Source: Warburgia ugandensis (lineage: Eukaryota > Streptophyta > Magnoliopsida > Canellales > Canellaceae). Taken from it: a stretch of DNA of 64,000 bases. The translations under genes were made by a program, and so were the position numbers. Below the pieces are notes generated by a model, which was not told the origin of the DNA, did not search any database, and worked only from the letters and a program-made list of their open reading frames with translations. The stretch covers positions 40,179,880 through 40,243,879 of the forward strand of contig CP141132.1 of assembly GCA_035236585.1 (NCBI GenBank), in the 5' to 3' direction. This document shows positions 11,955-22,800 of this stretch, in pieces (position 1 is the stretch's first letter; each line of letters starts with the position of its first letter).

Positions 11955-12345
11955 TAAGCAATATAGGATGGTTATTGAAAAATCATCCCATACACACACA
12001 AAACTATATAGGATGGTTATTCAAAACCGTCCTATATACTTATCTATATATAGGACAATTATTTAAAATTTGCCCTATATAGCTCTGTATTAGAAACATA
12101 TATAGGATGGTTATTTATAAATCGTCCTATATTTGTAAATGTTTATAAGACGGGTATTTCGGAACTGTCTTATATTAGTTAACCTATATAAGATGTTTAT
12201 CCAAAACTTGACTTATAATATATTTAATATATAGAACCATCTTATAGGACATTTTATTTTATAAGATGGCTAAGGATAAGACAGTTTGGTAACCATCTTT
12301 TATAGCCATTTTTAACCGTCTTATAAACCCATCGCCATAGTAGTG
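11955..12345. repeat. CACTA-1 right subterminal repeats and terminus
   Basis: At least eight direct and inverted units such as TATATAGGATGGTTATT and AACCGTCCTATATA, grading into a variant built on TTATAAGATGG and ending with the terminus CCATAGTAGTG. Arms of opposite sense lie close together and could form hairpins. The match to 6783-7016 shows that these two clusters bound one element. About 270 bases before it (11686-11954) hold no recognisable feature. Confidence 0.8.
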
Positions 12346-12359
12346 TCTGTCCTTAGCAT

Positions 12360-13150
12360 GCTATATTAATTTCTTCATTGTTTCCATTATATATAACATT
12401 CTTTCGAACCATGGAATAGGGGGAAAGTACCATAGAACCTTTGAAGGAACATTTGTTACCATTTCAATTGAATTCTTCTTTAACTTCCATCTTGACTATC
12501 CACAAGCTGGGCATGTAGTTCTATCCTTGTGCTCCTTCCTATACAAGATGCAATCATTAGGACATGCATGTATCTTCTCATACTTCAACCCTAGTGTAGC
12601 TAGTGTTTTCTTTGCTTCCCATGTGGATCTCGTTAGTATATTATCCTTCGATAGCATCTTACCCACTACTTTCAGGACTTTTGTAAAACCTTGATCTAAA
12701 AACCAAATCTTGATTTCACTTTGTAAAGTTCTACCACTGCAAACAACTTGGTATAATCTTTACACATAGGGTACAATGGCTCATTGGCTTCCTCTAATGT
12801 AGTATGAAATTGTTTAGAGTCATCTTAGAAGTCATCATATGCATCTCAAAACATTGGTATAGCTATATTGTCTCCAACACTTCCTACACTGTCTTAATCA
12901 TATCTTCCAGGCCTTATTGAGGGCCTATGTGAAAGTTTTTCTCCATTTCAAATCCCTGGGTGATAGCTTTCATCTATTCCGTTGAAGCACAAGTGTTCTC
13001 TCAACACCCCTACAATTACTTTTTCAAGTTTTCACATTTTGAGCATGGACATAGCATGCGATTACAATCAACATCTATTCCTCCTCATACACTTTTGATG
13101 TTTTTGTCACAGTCATCCAAGCATATTTGTCCATTATCATAAGACATTGA
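12360..13150 (-). pseudogene. CACTA-2 TNPD-like transposase, N-terminal part, broken
   Basis: Starts at about 13150 with MSYDNGQICLDDCDKN. A VDCNRMLCPCSKCENLKK segment (about 13070-13020) fits the transposase-associated N-terminal domain. From about 12780, TCPLCVKI-like text leads into LKYEKIHACPNDCILYRKEH (about 12595-12540), a CPACG-x-SRWK motif and VLWYFPPIPWFERM (about 12440-12400), the hallmark run of the TNP2/Transposase_21 domain of En/Spm transposases. This protein cuts and joins the transposon ends. Frameshifts and stops interrupt the frame repeatedly. The catalytic core that should follow is missing because the gene runs into the end of CACTA-1. Confidence 0.75.
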
Positions 13151-13599
13151 AGCTAATCTATGTGTGGAGACTTGTTAGACATGAAAATATTAGGTTAGGC
13201 ATTTTACCAAACACTAGGTATGCAAGAATTAAAAGTATTTGAAATAACTACATTACGCACATGCACACATGTGAAAATTTTCAATTAATAATGAAAAAAA
13301 GAAAATTCAAACAAATTCAAAAATAAAATTAACTTTAAAAAGGAAAGTTTCTAACTATAACCTTGTAAAAAATCTTCAAATACACATAATATATATGAGA
13401 AAAACAAAGAGATATAAACCAACACTCAAAAATAGATATCGACCCTCAAATTTGTGAATGTAGTTCCAATTCACAATTAGGACTTGGTTGAGTATAGTCA
13501 AACTAAAATCCGGCTTAGCTTTTGTGTATAGATCATTAACACTGTTGAAAAAATCATGATGAAAGTTGACAAAATAACTCTTAAAACAAACTTGTAAAT

Positions 13600-15131
13600 T
13601 TAAAGTCAATTGCAGTTAAACGACTTTAAAAGCTCAAACTTTTAATGCTATTAGTCTTAAATGACTTTAAAAGTTGGTTACAATTAAACGATGTTAAAAG
13701 TCTAGACTTTAAAAGTCACTTAACTATAAACGACTTTAAAAGTGTAGGCTTTTAAAGTTGTTTAACTGTAAATGACTTTAAAAACTAAAAACAACTTTAA
13801 AAGTATGTGAATTTTAAAGTCATTTAAGCAAGCAACTTTAAAAACTAATAGATTTTCACTTCATATGTATATATTTGATTTTTGTGTATTACAATATCTT
13901 ATATAAATACACAATGAAATCAATTTTTTATAATACTTTGCATTGATTCATGCATTCTTTACACACGCAAACATGTAAATATATTAACAAAGATGTGAAC
14001 AAGGAAATCAAAATATTTTTTTATTACATCCATAGTTACATATACCAAATGTTACATATTATTAGATCTTATTAGTACAAGATCAATGAGCATCTGCTCT
14101 TTTTTATCAAAATATGGCCTCTTAGTATTCAGTTGACACCATTTTATGGGAAGAGAGAGTGTCTTGTAATTTTCTTGACTAAAACTTGATGGTATAACCA
14201 CCACTCTTCATCAAACCCTAATTTTAGATGAGAACCACAAATCGTAATGTTCTCCCTTTCTCCCATGGTGAGGGTTAAAGAGAGAAGCAGTTTTCATTTG
14301 CAATGAAATCATATGATTTTTACAAAATCAGGATGATCTAACACACTTTTTAACCCCATCATCTTGTAGTGAGAAAACTCACTTGATCTACAAAATGAAA
14401 ACAAAGAGAGTTAGTAACAAGAAAGAAATTCATGATCAAATGAAGTTATGGTTTGCTTATAGTGTTTTTCATGAGAAGGATGCCATCATGCCACTTGGGA
14501 GAAGAAGAACATGAATAGGGGATATAGAAAAAAATGAGATGACTTTAGGTTTTTAATAGATGAACAAGGACTTATGAAGTCATTTGAATCAAATGACTTT
14601 ATAAATATTCATGGGAATGGACTTTTGAAGTCATTTGATTAAAGTCATTTAGTGCTAAACAAATTCAAAAGTAATTGACATTTAAAGTTGTTTAGACTTA
14701 GTGATTAACTTTTAAAGTTGTTTGCATCTAATGACTTTAAAAGTTCTTTCTCGTGTAAAATAATCTTCATGCCAAATTTATGTGTATACTTTTGAAGTCG
14801 TTTGGATTAAACAACTTCAAAAGTTATTGACATTTAAAGTCATTTAGGTCTAAATGACTTCAAAACTGAATCACTTTTAAAGTTGTTTATACTTACATGA
14901 CTTTAAAAATTCACACTTTTGAAGTCGTTTGAGTCAAATGACTTTAAAAGTTCTTTCCTACAAAAAAATTCCTCTTCGCATTACACTTTAAAAGACGTTT
15001 GTCATTAAATGACTTCCAAGTCTATAATTTTCAAGTCATTCTTTCAAACTAACTTGTAAAATATTTACAAAGTTGGTAGTCAATATAATGACTTCTTTAT
15101 GTCAACTTTAAAAGCCACGTGTGTTGTAGTG
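13600..15131. repeat. CACTA-2 subterminal repeats and terminus
   Basis: Two blocks (13600-13850 and 14530-15131) hold more than twenty copies, in both orientations, of a unit built on AACGACTTTAAAAGT or its complement ACTTTTAAAGTCGTTT. Neighbouring arms alternate in sense and could pair. The outer block ends in the CACTA terminus. The density is high for a subterminal region. They probably are transposase or TNPA-type binding sites. Confidence 0.8.
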
Positions 15132-15799
15132 ATACGCTATAAGACCAAGGGTGAGTTTCATCACCACCTCTTTGCCCACCTGCTTAATCTTCACCTTTTG
15201 TTATCCTAGCTTTTCAAATTATTAATTAAAATCAATTAGAAGAGACCTATAGAAGTCTTCATAGCTGATAGAATCTTGTTGGAAGGAGGCAATTTATTGT
15301 CACTCTAGTGGCCATCCCCTTAATCACTGCATTGGGTTTTAACAACTAACTTTGCTAACACATCCTAGGACAAAAATTAACTATAGCTAATTGAAGAGGT
15401 GTGAAGTAGTTGATGTAGCAAAGATCTATTTGGTAAATAATGGAAGGAGTCTAAAAGAGATGAGGAGATGTCTAGATTAGGTTAATGTAAATGCTACTTC
15501 TCTAAAAATATTTAAGAAAATCAAAACATTTCATCTTGTAAGCCATAGGATTGGTTGATCATGTCCTTTGTTTATGCATTACTCTAGACATTAGGTTGCA
15601 CCATTTATTTTAGTATTTTTATAAAAAAAAAAAAAAAAACTCTTTCATTGTATGCTCATTTGGATATGCAATAAAACTAGAAGGCTAGTCAAAGTACTCC
15701 AACAACCTATATAACCAGATTAGTTGCCATCAATCACTATTTAACAAGCCCATTAAGGGGGTGATCTACCTCATAGAAATTTTAAAGATGATCATCAAC
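15132..15799. other. Unclassified segment before the Tat-2 gag
   Basis: AT-rich, no gene seen. A run of about 17 A lies at 15624-15640. The stretch near 15590 (TTAGGTTGCACCATTTATTTTAG) resembles part of the E leader near 44400, so at least the right half may be the leader of the Tat-2 element. Confidence 0.35.
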
Positions 15800-15919
15800 C
15801 TCTATTAATTGATGATCCACCACCTATAGTAGATGATGACAAATTTGCACTAAGGAGAATAATCACCCATAATATAGAGAAATGACAAGGAATAATTGTA
15901 AATGGTACCAACAAAGTGC

Positions 15920-17720
15920 ATATGGGGATAATTGGCAAAACCAAAATCCTCATAGAAGAACTTTAAGAGATTACCTTCAGCCAACTTGTACCAACACACC
16001 TCCATATGTCATTGTATCTCAAATGTTGGTACATTAGAGTTAAAAATAGAAGTAATACAATTACTTCCTAAATTGCATGGGTTTGAAAGTGAGAGTCCTT
16101 ACTTATACTTAAAGGAATTTCATGAAGTATGCGTTACTCCAAATACACAAAAAGTAGTATTAGTTATAGTAAAGTTTAAGTTATTTCCTTTCTATTTAAA
16201 GGAAGAAAATCTAAGATGGTTCAATGCACTACCAGTAGGTTCAATAAGAACTTAGCAAGAGATGCCTATGGAGTTCTTTAAAAAGTTCTTCCATACACAC
16301 AAAACTAATACTCTGCATTGAAACATCATGAGCTTCACCTAGATCTATAAAGAAATTTTTTATCAATGTTGGAAAAGATTTAAGAAATTGTTGTTTACTT
16401 GTCCACATCTTGGCTATGAACATCGACATCTCATTAGCTTCTTTTATGAAGGACTCAATCCTGATATGTTAATTTGTTGAAATGATGTGAAATGACAACT
16501 TTTTAAATAAATAACCTAAAGAGGCCAAGAGTATTCGAAATGGCTAGCATAGAATGCACAAACGTAGGCTAATTCAGAAAAATTAGATTACCCAAATTGG
16601 CCCAAGTCCTATACCACATCTGAGCTAGGGGAGGAATGTATGCTATGTATGAAAAAGATGATATGAACACTAAAATAGCATCCTTGTAAGAGAAGTTAAG
16701 GCCACAAAAATGGGAAATTTTTCTTCTAAGAAGGTCAAACAAGTGTGCAGTATTTATGGAAGCACATCACACCCTACTCAAGAATGCCCCACAATTCCAG
16801 CATTTTAGGCTCGCTTCATGAGCAAGTGAATTCCTTGAATTCTTATAAACAACCTTTGTTCCCCATTTAGTGACATAAAACCAAAAATGGAGAAATAATC
16901 CTAATTTTAATTGGTGCAATGCACCCAATGCTAATTTCTCCCAACAGGCCCAATACCAACTATACCAACAAAATTAAGGACTATTGCTCCTAGGCCTTAC
17001 AGGCAACCACCTAAGAGGCCAGTAGGGAATAATCTTCCTCAATTTATCCCAAACTAGGAGAAGAAAAATGCTCAATCTGAACAATTCATCAATGAAATGA
17101 AAAACATGATGACTCAACTTATGCAGACACTTAATAAAGGGATATTTCCTACCCAATCAAAAGCAAATCCTAAAGTTGCTTATGCTATTGGTATAGAGGG
17201 TTCTTCAAGTTCAACCATGGAACAATCTAAGGCCATTACTATTCTTAAGAGTGGTAAAGTAATTGACAATTAGGTCCTCAAAGGCTAATAAGGTTTAGGA
17301 ACATCCTAAAGATAAAGGAAAAGAAAATCTGTAGATGAGGAACCCCTTCCCACCCACTAAGCCTTGCCATGTTCCTACTCAATTCTCTCAAAGAATGCAT
17401 CAAGCTCCAAAGTTTGCCTCTAATGATGAAATTTTAGAAATTTTCAAGCCAGTCAAGATCAATATACCTATCTTGAACTCTATAAAACAAATCCCATCAT
17501 ATGTCGAATTCCTAAAAGATCATTACAGTACTAAAAGAAGATTAAATGCTTAAATATAATCCCATCATCCTTTAAAGTCTATGTCTAATGATGAAATTTA
17601 GGAGATTTTTAAGCAATTCAAGATCAATGTATTGATCTTAGATGCTATAAAACAAATTTCACCATATGCCAAATTCCTAAAAGATCTTTTAACATTAAAA
17701 GAAGATTAAATATTCATAAG
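15920..17720 (+). pseudogene. Tat-2 gag, broken
   Basis: The capsid-type Gag of Athila/Tat elements packages the RNA in virus-like particles. Seen in pieces over several frames: RTLRDYLQPTCTNTPPYV (about 15955-16010), then IQLLPKLHGFESESPYLYLK and LRWFNALPVGSIRT (up to 16253), FFKKFFHTHKTNTL, and CPHLGYEHRHLISFFYEGL (about 16398-16455). A zinc-knuckle-like VCSIYGSTSHPTQECP follows near 16743-16790; its second Cys is Tyr. The run ends with the linker region carrying EILEIFKPVKINIP and YVEFLKD (about 17440-17520). Stops and frameshifts are frequent, so no product is expected. Confidence 0.75.
17410..17720 (+). repeat. Internal tandem duplication in Tat-2 gag
   Basis: The block TCTAATGATGAAATTT ... 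TAAAAGAAGATTAAAT occurs twice in a row, from about 17420 and again from about 17586, spaced about 166 bp. Both copies encode related linker text (SNDEI, KQI, FLKD). The copies differ by many substitutions, so the duplication is not recent. It is not part of the usual Athila/Tat plan as I know it. Confidence 0.75.
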
Positions 17721-17779
17721 AAAACATTTTTAACTAAACGAGTTAGTTTTATTCTTCAGCATCATACACCACCAAGATA

Positions 17780-18130
17780 CAAAGATCTGGGTTGTGCCAC
17801 TATTACTTCGATTATTGGAAACTATAAGATAAATCAAGCTTTGCATGATTTAGGATTTAGTGTTAACCTACTACCATATTGGGTATATATATAGCTAGGT
17901 CTAGATGGCTGACTGTTTCATGAAGATACCAAGAGGGGTAGTAGAATATATGCTTGTCTATGTAGAATAGTTCTACTTTGCTATTGATTTTCTAGTTCTA
18001 GATACAAAACTGGCAATGAATGACATACCAATCATTTGGGGACAACCATTCCTAGCTACGTCCAATGCCTCAATTAACTATGAAATGGTGAAATGAAATT
18101 ATCCTTTGGTAAGATGATATTATAGTTAAA
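17780..18130 (+). pseudogene. Tat-2 aspartic protease, broken
   Basis: The text ATITSIIGNYKINQALHDLG followed by SVNLLPYWVY fits the protease of Athila/Tat elements, in which the active-site loop reads DLGAS rather than the usual DTG or DSG. Here it is DLGFS. A TNHLGTTIPSY segment near 18035 corresponds to the second conserved loop (LGRPFLAT in relatives). It would cut the gag-pol polyprotein. In-frame stops are present. Downstream pol is gone. Confidence 0.65.
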
Positions 18131-18569
18131 CATCTCTTAACATTTATAAGCAAGTTGATGATATCTCTATGACTTGCATAGTGTAAATATTATAAATTTA
18201 GTTGGGCCTATTTTCTTTCGCACTTATAATTCCTCCTTGTTTTCTTGAATCATTGATTTTTCTCCTTGAATTCCATGTTTTTTAGCTTGAATTGGGAACT
18301 CGTTCTAGGCATTTCTTACCTTAACTAGTCTCATCATTCCAACTATATTTCTCTTGAATTCTCTCTCTGATATCACTTACATTTCATCTTAGTCTAGTTT
18401 GAGAACATTTGAGTGTGTTGGATGTTTGATTTGAATCAAGTGTGGAAAGAGTGCATATTTTTCATGTTCTAATCTATGTGTAATGAGCACTATATTTAAT
18501 GTACTTTGGAATTCAATTAATAAAGTTTTATTAAGGATTATTTTTTAAGCTTGATTATAATATCTAAGT

Positions 18570-19357
18570 ACCCTAGATCTTGAGTGTTATCTTGCATAAA
18601 AAGATCTACTTCAATTTGTTTCAATATTTGGTTTGATTTAAGGTTCTTAAGTGCATAAAATCTAGAAGTTTTTCATTCAAAGTTCATGCTTAGTGTTCAG
18701 TGGTCAATACATCATATTTTCTTGATTTGTTTGGAACAATTTAGATTTTTAAGTTTTTTATTAAGTGATTTGATTAAATACAAGTTATTTTGCTTTGGCT
18801 GGTTGAATTCAAAGTATATTCAACCCATGAACCATGTGCACCACCTAATGGATCATGTGCTTGGAACTTGGATGATTTCTCTTCAAGCCTGGCTTTGTTT
18901 TTTGTTTGATCTTAGTTTAGTAATTTTTAATTATTTTCTTGCATCTTAGTTTAGTTTTAGATGGTTATATTTTTAGAAAGTATTAATTTAGGAAAGTTTC
19001 CTTTTTAGTAAGTTTCCTTAAGTTCATGTTTCCTAGATCCATGCATTCTAGTTTTGCATTAGTTTCTTTCATTAAATGCATGTTGGTTACACTAGTTTTT
19101 AATTCCATTGCTTAATTTACTTTTAGCAAGTTTCTTTTAGTTGTAGTTTCTAATTTCATGCATATTTCTTTTCTTTTGTCAATTACTTTCTTTGTTTAAA
19201 TTCAAATCTAATGTAATCTCTCTCTTTGGCTAAAGTTAAGCACTTCAAATAAGGTCCATCCAACATACAAAACTATGAGATTCTTGTGGGATTGACCTCT
19301 CTCTCATGCAATACCACTTTGATTCATGTTCTTGCGAGTAATTTTAAAGCTACACCA
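18570..19357 (+). mobile_element. Tat-2 LTR, 3' part
   Basis: Aligned by eye with E's 3' LTR. Shared blocks are CTTGAGTGTTAT and TTGCATAAAA, then TTCATTCAAAGTTCATGCTTAG, CATCATATTTTCTTGATT, GAACCATG followed by GGATCATG, repeated TTAGTTTAG, and ATAAGGTCCATCCAACA near the end. The stretch 18131-18569 between the protease and this homology is non-coding and probably belongs to the same LTR. It extends about 85 bases further than E's copy. Confidence 0.6.
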
Positions 19358-19891
19358 ACTATTTTAATAATGCTCATGATTTGACTGTAACATGAGATTT
19401 GAATTGCTTATATTCTTTTAAAATGCAATGAATATATGTTGCCATACTTGTAGTATTTATGACTTCATTTATGGGATGAAAATGCTATAGTTTGACAAAG
19501 AAATACATATGAGAAAAATGAGAAATCGTTGATTTTATGATTATCATTAATGATTTAGAAAATCATGCAAACTATTTAAAATGCATGCTTTGAATTAAAC
19601 TTCATGTTTTATATCAATAATTTTTAAATATTATTGAAAATTGAAGGGGATGCATTTTTCGTATGTAGATACCAAATACTTATAATATATAATATTCTTG
19701 TGGATATATAGTGGACAACAAGTATCCTGGTGGAGCATGATATGATTTAAACTATGAATAATTTGTAAGACTAATTGAGTTGTATTCAAAGTGTATGAAT
19801 ACCAGTACCCCCTACACGCTTTTTTCCATGATATGTTTTATAATTTTATGTGGATGTGATGAGGCAATGCTTTATGGATGTGATAAGGAGA
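19358..19891 (+). mobile_element. Element C LTR, left piece
   Basis: AT-rich, no gene. Its right end carries GATGTGATGAGGCAATGC and GATGTGATAAGGAGA, and the next base after the solo LTR T1 continues the same repeat (GATGCCCTA). T1 therefore interrupted this sequence. The true LTR start is not identifiable; a possible TGTAACATGAG start lies near 19386. Assigned to C because the pieces at 24453 and 50863 complete one LTR that ends in front of a gag. Confidence 0.5.
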
Positions 19892-22800
19892 TGTGACGAC
19901 CCGGGTTTTTGAAACATGATTTGTAAAGTATTTTGAAAGCTAGGGCCCTTAAGAGTGTAAAATTTTTTTTGCAAAACAAAGCAGCGGAATTTCTTTTCTT
20001 TAGAACTTGTTTTGAAAACCCAAGTCACCACTTCATACATAACATAAGTACAATTTGTGTACAAAATAAAATTCCATTGAAGAAATATCCTTTTATTAAA
20101 CTCCAGGATCCATCCAATGGTTCACAATAAAACCAAATCTAGTACAATACTGGTCCAAATTACATAATCCAAAACTCAAGCTCACCATACAATAAAACTC
20201 TCAACAAACAAAAATACATGTCTTCAAGGGTATACCTTGAAGATTATTTTCTTCAAGTCTTCTATAGTCTTCAGCTCCTAACTCTCCTTCCCTTTATCTA
20301 AGATATTGCAACAATTACAATATCTCAGCAAGCAATGCTTGGTAGGGGATTCAAGAAACATAACATTGACAATGTAATTCTAATACTTCATAATCTCATT
20401 ATCCTTAAACATACTCTTTACTTTGTAAGCTATGTATATCTATATACATACATACCCTTCATGGGTATACTAGTTAAATTTGTGAAAGTAGTTAAATATC
20501 ATTCCCAACTAAGCTAATTAATTCTTTTCATTTTGAGAATTGAGTATTTCAGCTAATCTTATACTGGAAATTTCCCTTCTTGGGAAATATTGGTAATATA
20601 CAATTACTTAGCATTTCATTATGCTATAACATAAGGCATTTCACTATGCCTATTCTCATATGCATCATAGTGCAAAATAATTAGAAAGGTTGCTATGCTG
20701 CAGTCTTATCCATACTAGCGCACTCTGATAACTGCCCTGTTCACCAATGATACCATGGTGGAAAATATTATGTCACTGCCCGTATGGGGGAGCAAGACTT
20801 TCATAGTGGTGGCCTTCCCATAATTGCCACCACCCGACTTTTAACCTCTCATTGGGCAAGGTATCATTATATCATTAAATTTCAAGGAGCGGGTGGCCAA
20901 ACCCTCATAACTCCTCTAGCAATAGCATTCCCCTGGGCTTATGCCTATTAAAACAAACTCACAAGCCTCCAAGCTTGTATGTAAAATAGATTTCATATAT
21001 ATCAGACCATATGTCTGTTTACTTAGGGCTGAAATATTTTCTAGTTCCCCTATTCACTTATAGTTTAGTCCTTAACCATCTTATATGTGTTTGGTTGGAT
21101 CATAAGGTTTTCAAGAGATTTAATACAAGTATTATCATTACTCTTGTCAACATAAGATCATGAGTACAATCATGTATGCATTCATCAAATCCTCCTACCT
21201 TTAAGGAGTGATCTCTTTTCCCCAAATCTTCCATGATCTTGACTGATGTATATGATCTGTACATCCATATGTATTGTCAATATATAAATTATAAACCATC
21301 CTATTGATCACTAGATCTGATGTTTAGAATGATCTTTAGATCATTCATATCCAAGTATTTTTTTCTATCTCTAAGTCTTTGTATGTCCATCTCCTTGATC
21401 TTGATCTTTCATAGATCTATTGATTGACAATCTACACATGTTGATAAAGATCAAGGTCCTAGATCTTCTATCATCTAGTTCTTCTTTGATCTAAATTCAG
21501 TTATTGGATCATCCCTAAGGAGGATGATCTTAGTTTTCTTCCTTGAATCATCTTTGATTAAGGGTTTGGATTATCTAATCTAATGAACTATAACAAGTAT
21601 ACTAATAAACATGCATACTAAGTACAATATAGTGTTCTTATTCTCATTGTTCTTGATCATCCAAGATCTAATGGATCTTGTTTAATCATCCTTATCTTAC
21701 ATACTATTTTTATTAGGGTTAGATAATTTACTAACCTTTTATGCTCTTATTCTTATTATTCAACCAGTTAATGTACTAGTTGAAGGTAGCTTATTCAAGC
21801 CTAAATCTATATTGCTCCTCTTATTTCCAATTGGCTAAGGCTTACTAGCTGAATAGGTGAACACAAAGTGGTTACTTCAATCCTCATGTAAGGAGGCGTT
21901 TAGACCTCACAAATGTCAACGAAAGGTAAGGAAAGAGCGAGGCTCTATTAGATAATCCCCTTAACCACTATGTTCATCATTCATTAGAATGACCATAGCT
22001 CAACCTTTCATAAGGTTCCTAGAAGCATGTTTACCCTAAGTACTCTTTCTAATGGATTTTAATTAAGTCCATGAATATTTATAATGTCATTCATGGGGTT
22101 TATTATTCTTTTCCTAATTTGGGCCAAGGACTTGATAATCCTTATATTGTCCTACTAACTATAGCCCTTACTAATTAAGTCTAAAGTACTCCATTCTTAT
22201 TTGTGTAATGAAACTCTACTTTCTCATTAGAATACATTTTTGATGTTTTATGCTCTTTATCTCATAACAAGTAAATCTACTAATAACATTCAACCATAAA
22301 TGAATTATAAATTCAGAGCATAAAATTACATAATTTAACATTCAATGATAATGAGGCAAGGTACTTAAATTAAATCTAACACCTTATGATAACAATGAAA
22401 TCACATATCATGCTAAAGTCTAAATGTTATACTAGCATGCTTTATAACATAATCATATTTAAAATGCTATGAAACTAATTACATTAACATTTTTAGAAAC
22501 CTTTACTTATGATCGAACCATTTGATCTTAGATCTTTTCCTTTGATTAAGGATTTTAGTTATATTTAGGGAATTTTCTTTATTAAGGTCAAAAGATCATA
22601 TTGATCTATTTTTGTCATAATCCATTCATGATTTCCTTGGATTTCATCATATCAACATTTATTCTTTCCATCCCAGGGATCTGATCACACTTGATCTCAT
22701 TGATCAAGTAGGTCCCTTTGTATTTTTAGGGTTTTTCTACCATAATGGGTAGATCCCTTAATATATCTCACATATATCCAATTAAACTATAGATCTCACT

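Larger units (their letters stand above)
6781..12345 (+). mobile_element. CACTA-1: En/Spm-type DNA transposon, left tip missing
   Basis: Both ends carry the same clusters of short inverted units built on TATAGGATGGTT and AACCATCCTATA (6783-7016 and 11955-12335). The right tip reads CCATAGTAGTG, so on the minus strand it starts CACTACTATGG, the diagnostic CACTA terminus. ACGGCTCTTAAAAACCCATCTTATA near the left edge matches the sub-tip of the right end. Between the ends lie purine-rich repeats, a 171-bp tandem array and one multi-exon gene of the Ptta/En-Spm type. The intact left tip and the usual 3-bp target duplication could not be found. The right end abuts the broken transposase of CACTA-2. 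Confidence 0.75.
12346..15131 (-). mobile_element. CACTA-2: 5' half of a second En/Spm-type element
   Basis: The right tip reads GTGTTGTAGTG, i.e. CACTACAACACACGTGG on the minus strand, followed by long arrays of AAGTCATTT-type subterminal units and then a minus-strand transposase gene. The terminus and subterminal units are unlike those of CACTA-1, so it is a separate family. The element stops at 12345/12346, where CACTA-1 begins, in the middle of the transposase. Its other half is not seen left of CACTA-1, so it is truncated. The span 13860-14530 between the repeat blocks holds no gene; it would be leader and promoter of the transposase. Confidence 0.7.
15800..19357 (+). mobile_element. Tat-2: deleted Athila/Tat-type retrotransposon
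   Basis: Order on the plus strand: gag, aspartic protease, then directly an LTR fragment. Reverse transcriptase, RNase H and integrase are absent, so pol has been deleted. The LTR part (18570-19357) matches element E's LTR (47890-48665). No 5' LTR is seen; the left side abuts CACTA-2. The right end is taken at CTACACCA, after the GGGATTGACCTCTCTC and TTGCGAG boxes that usually close LTRs of this lineage. No target duplication could be verified. Confidence 0.65.

Noticed and set aside
15986..16255. Small intact host gene
   Set aside because: The 89 codons are one frame-piece of Athila/Tat gag that continues in other frames on both sides.
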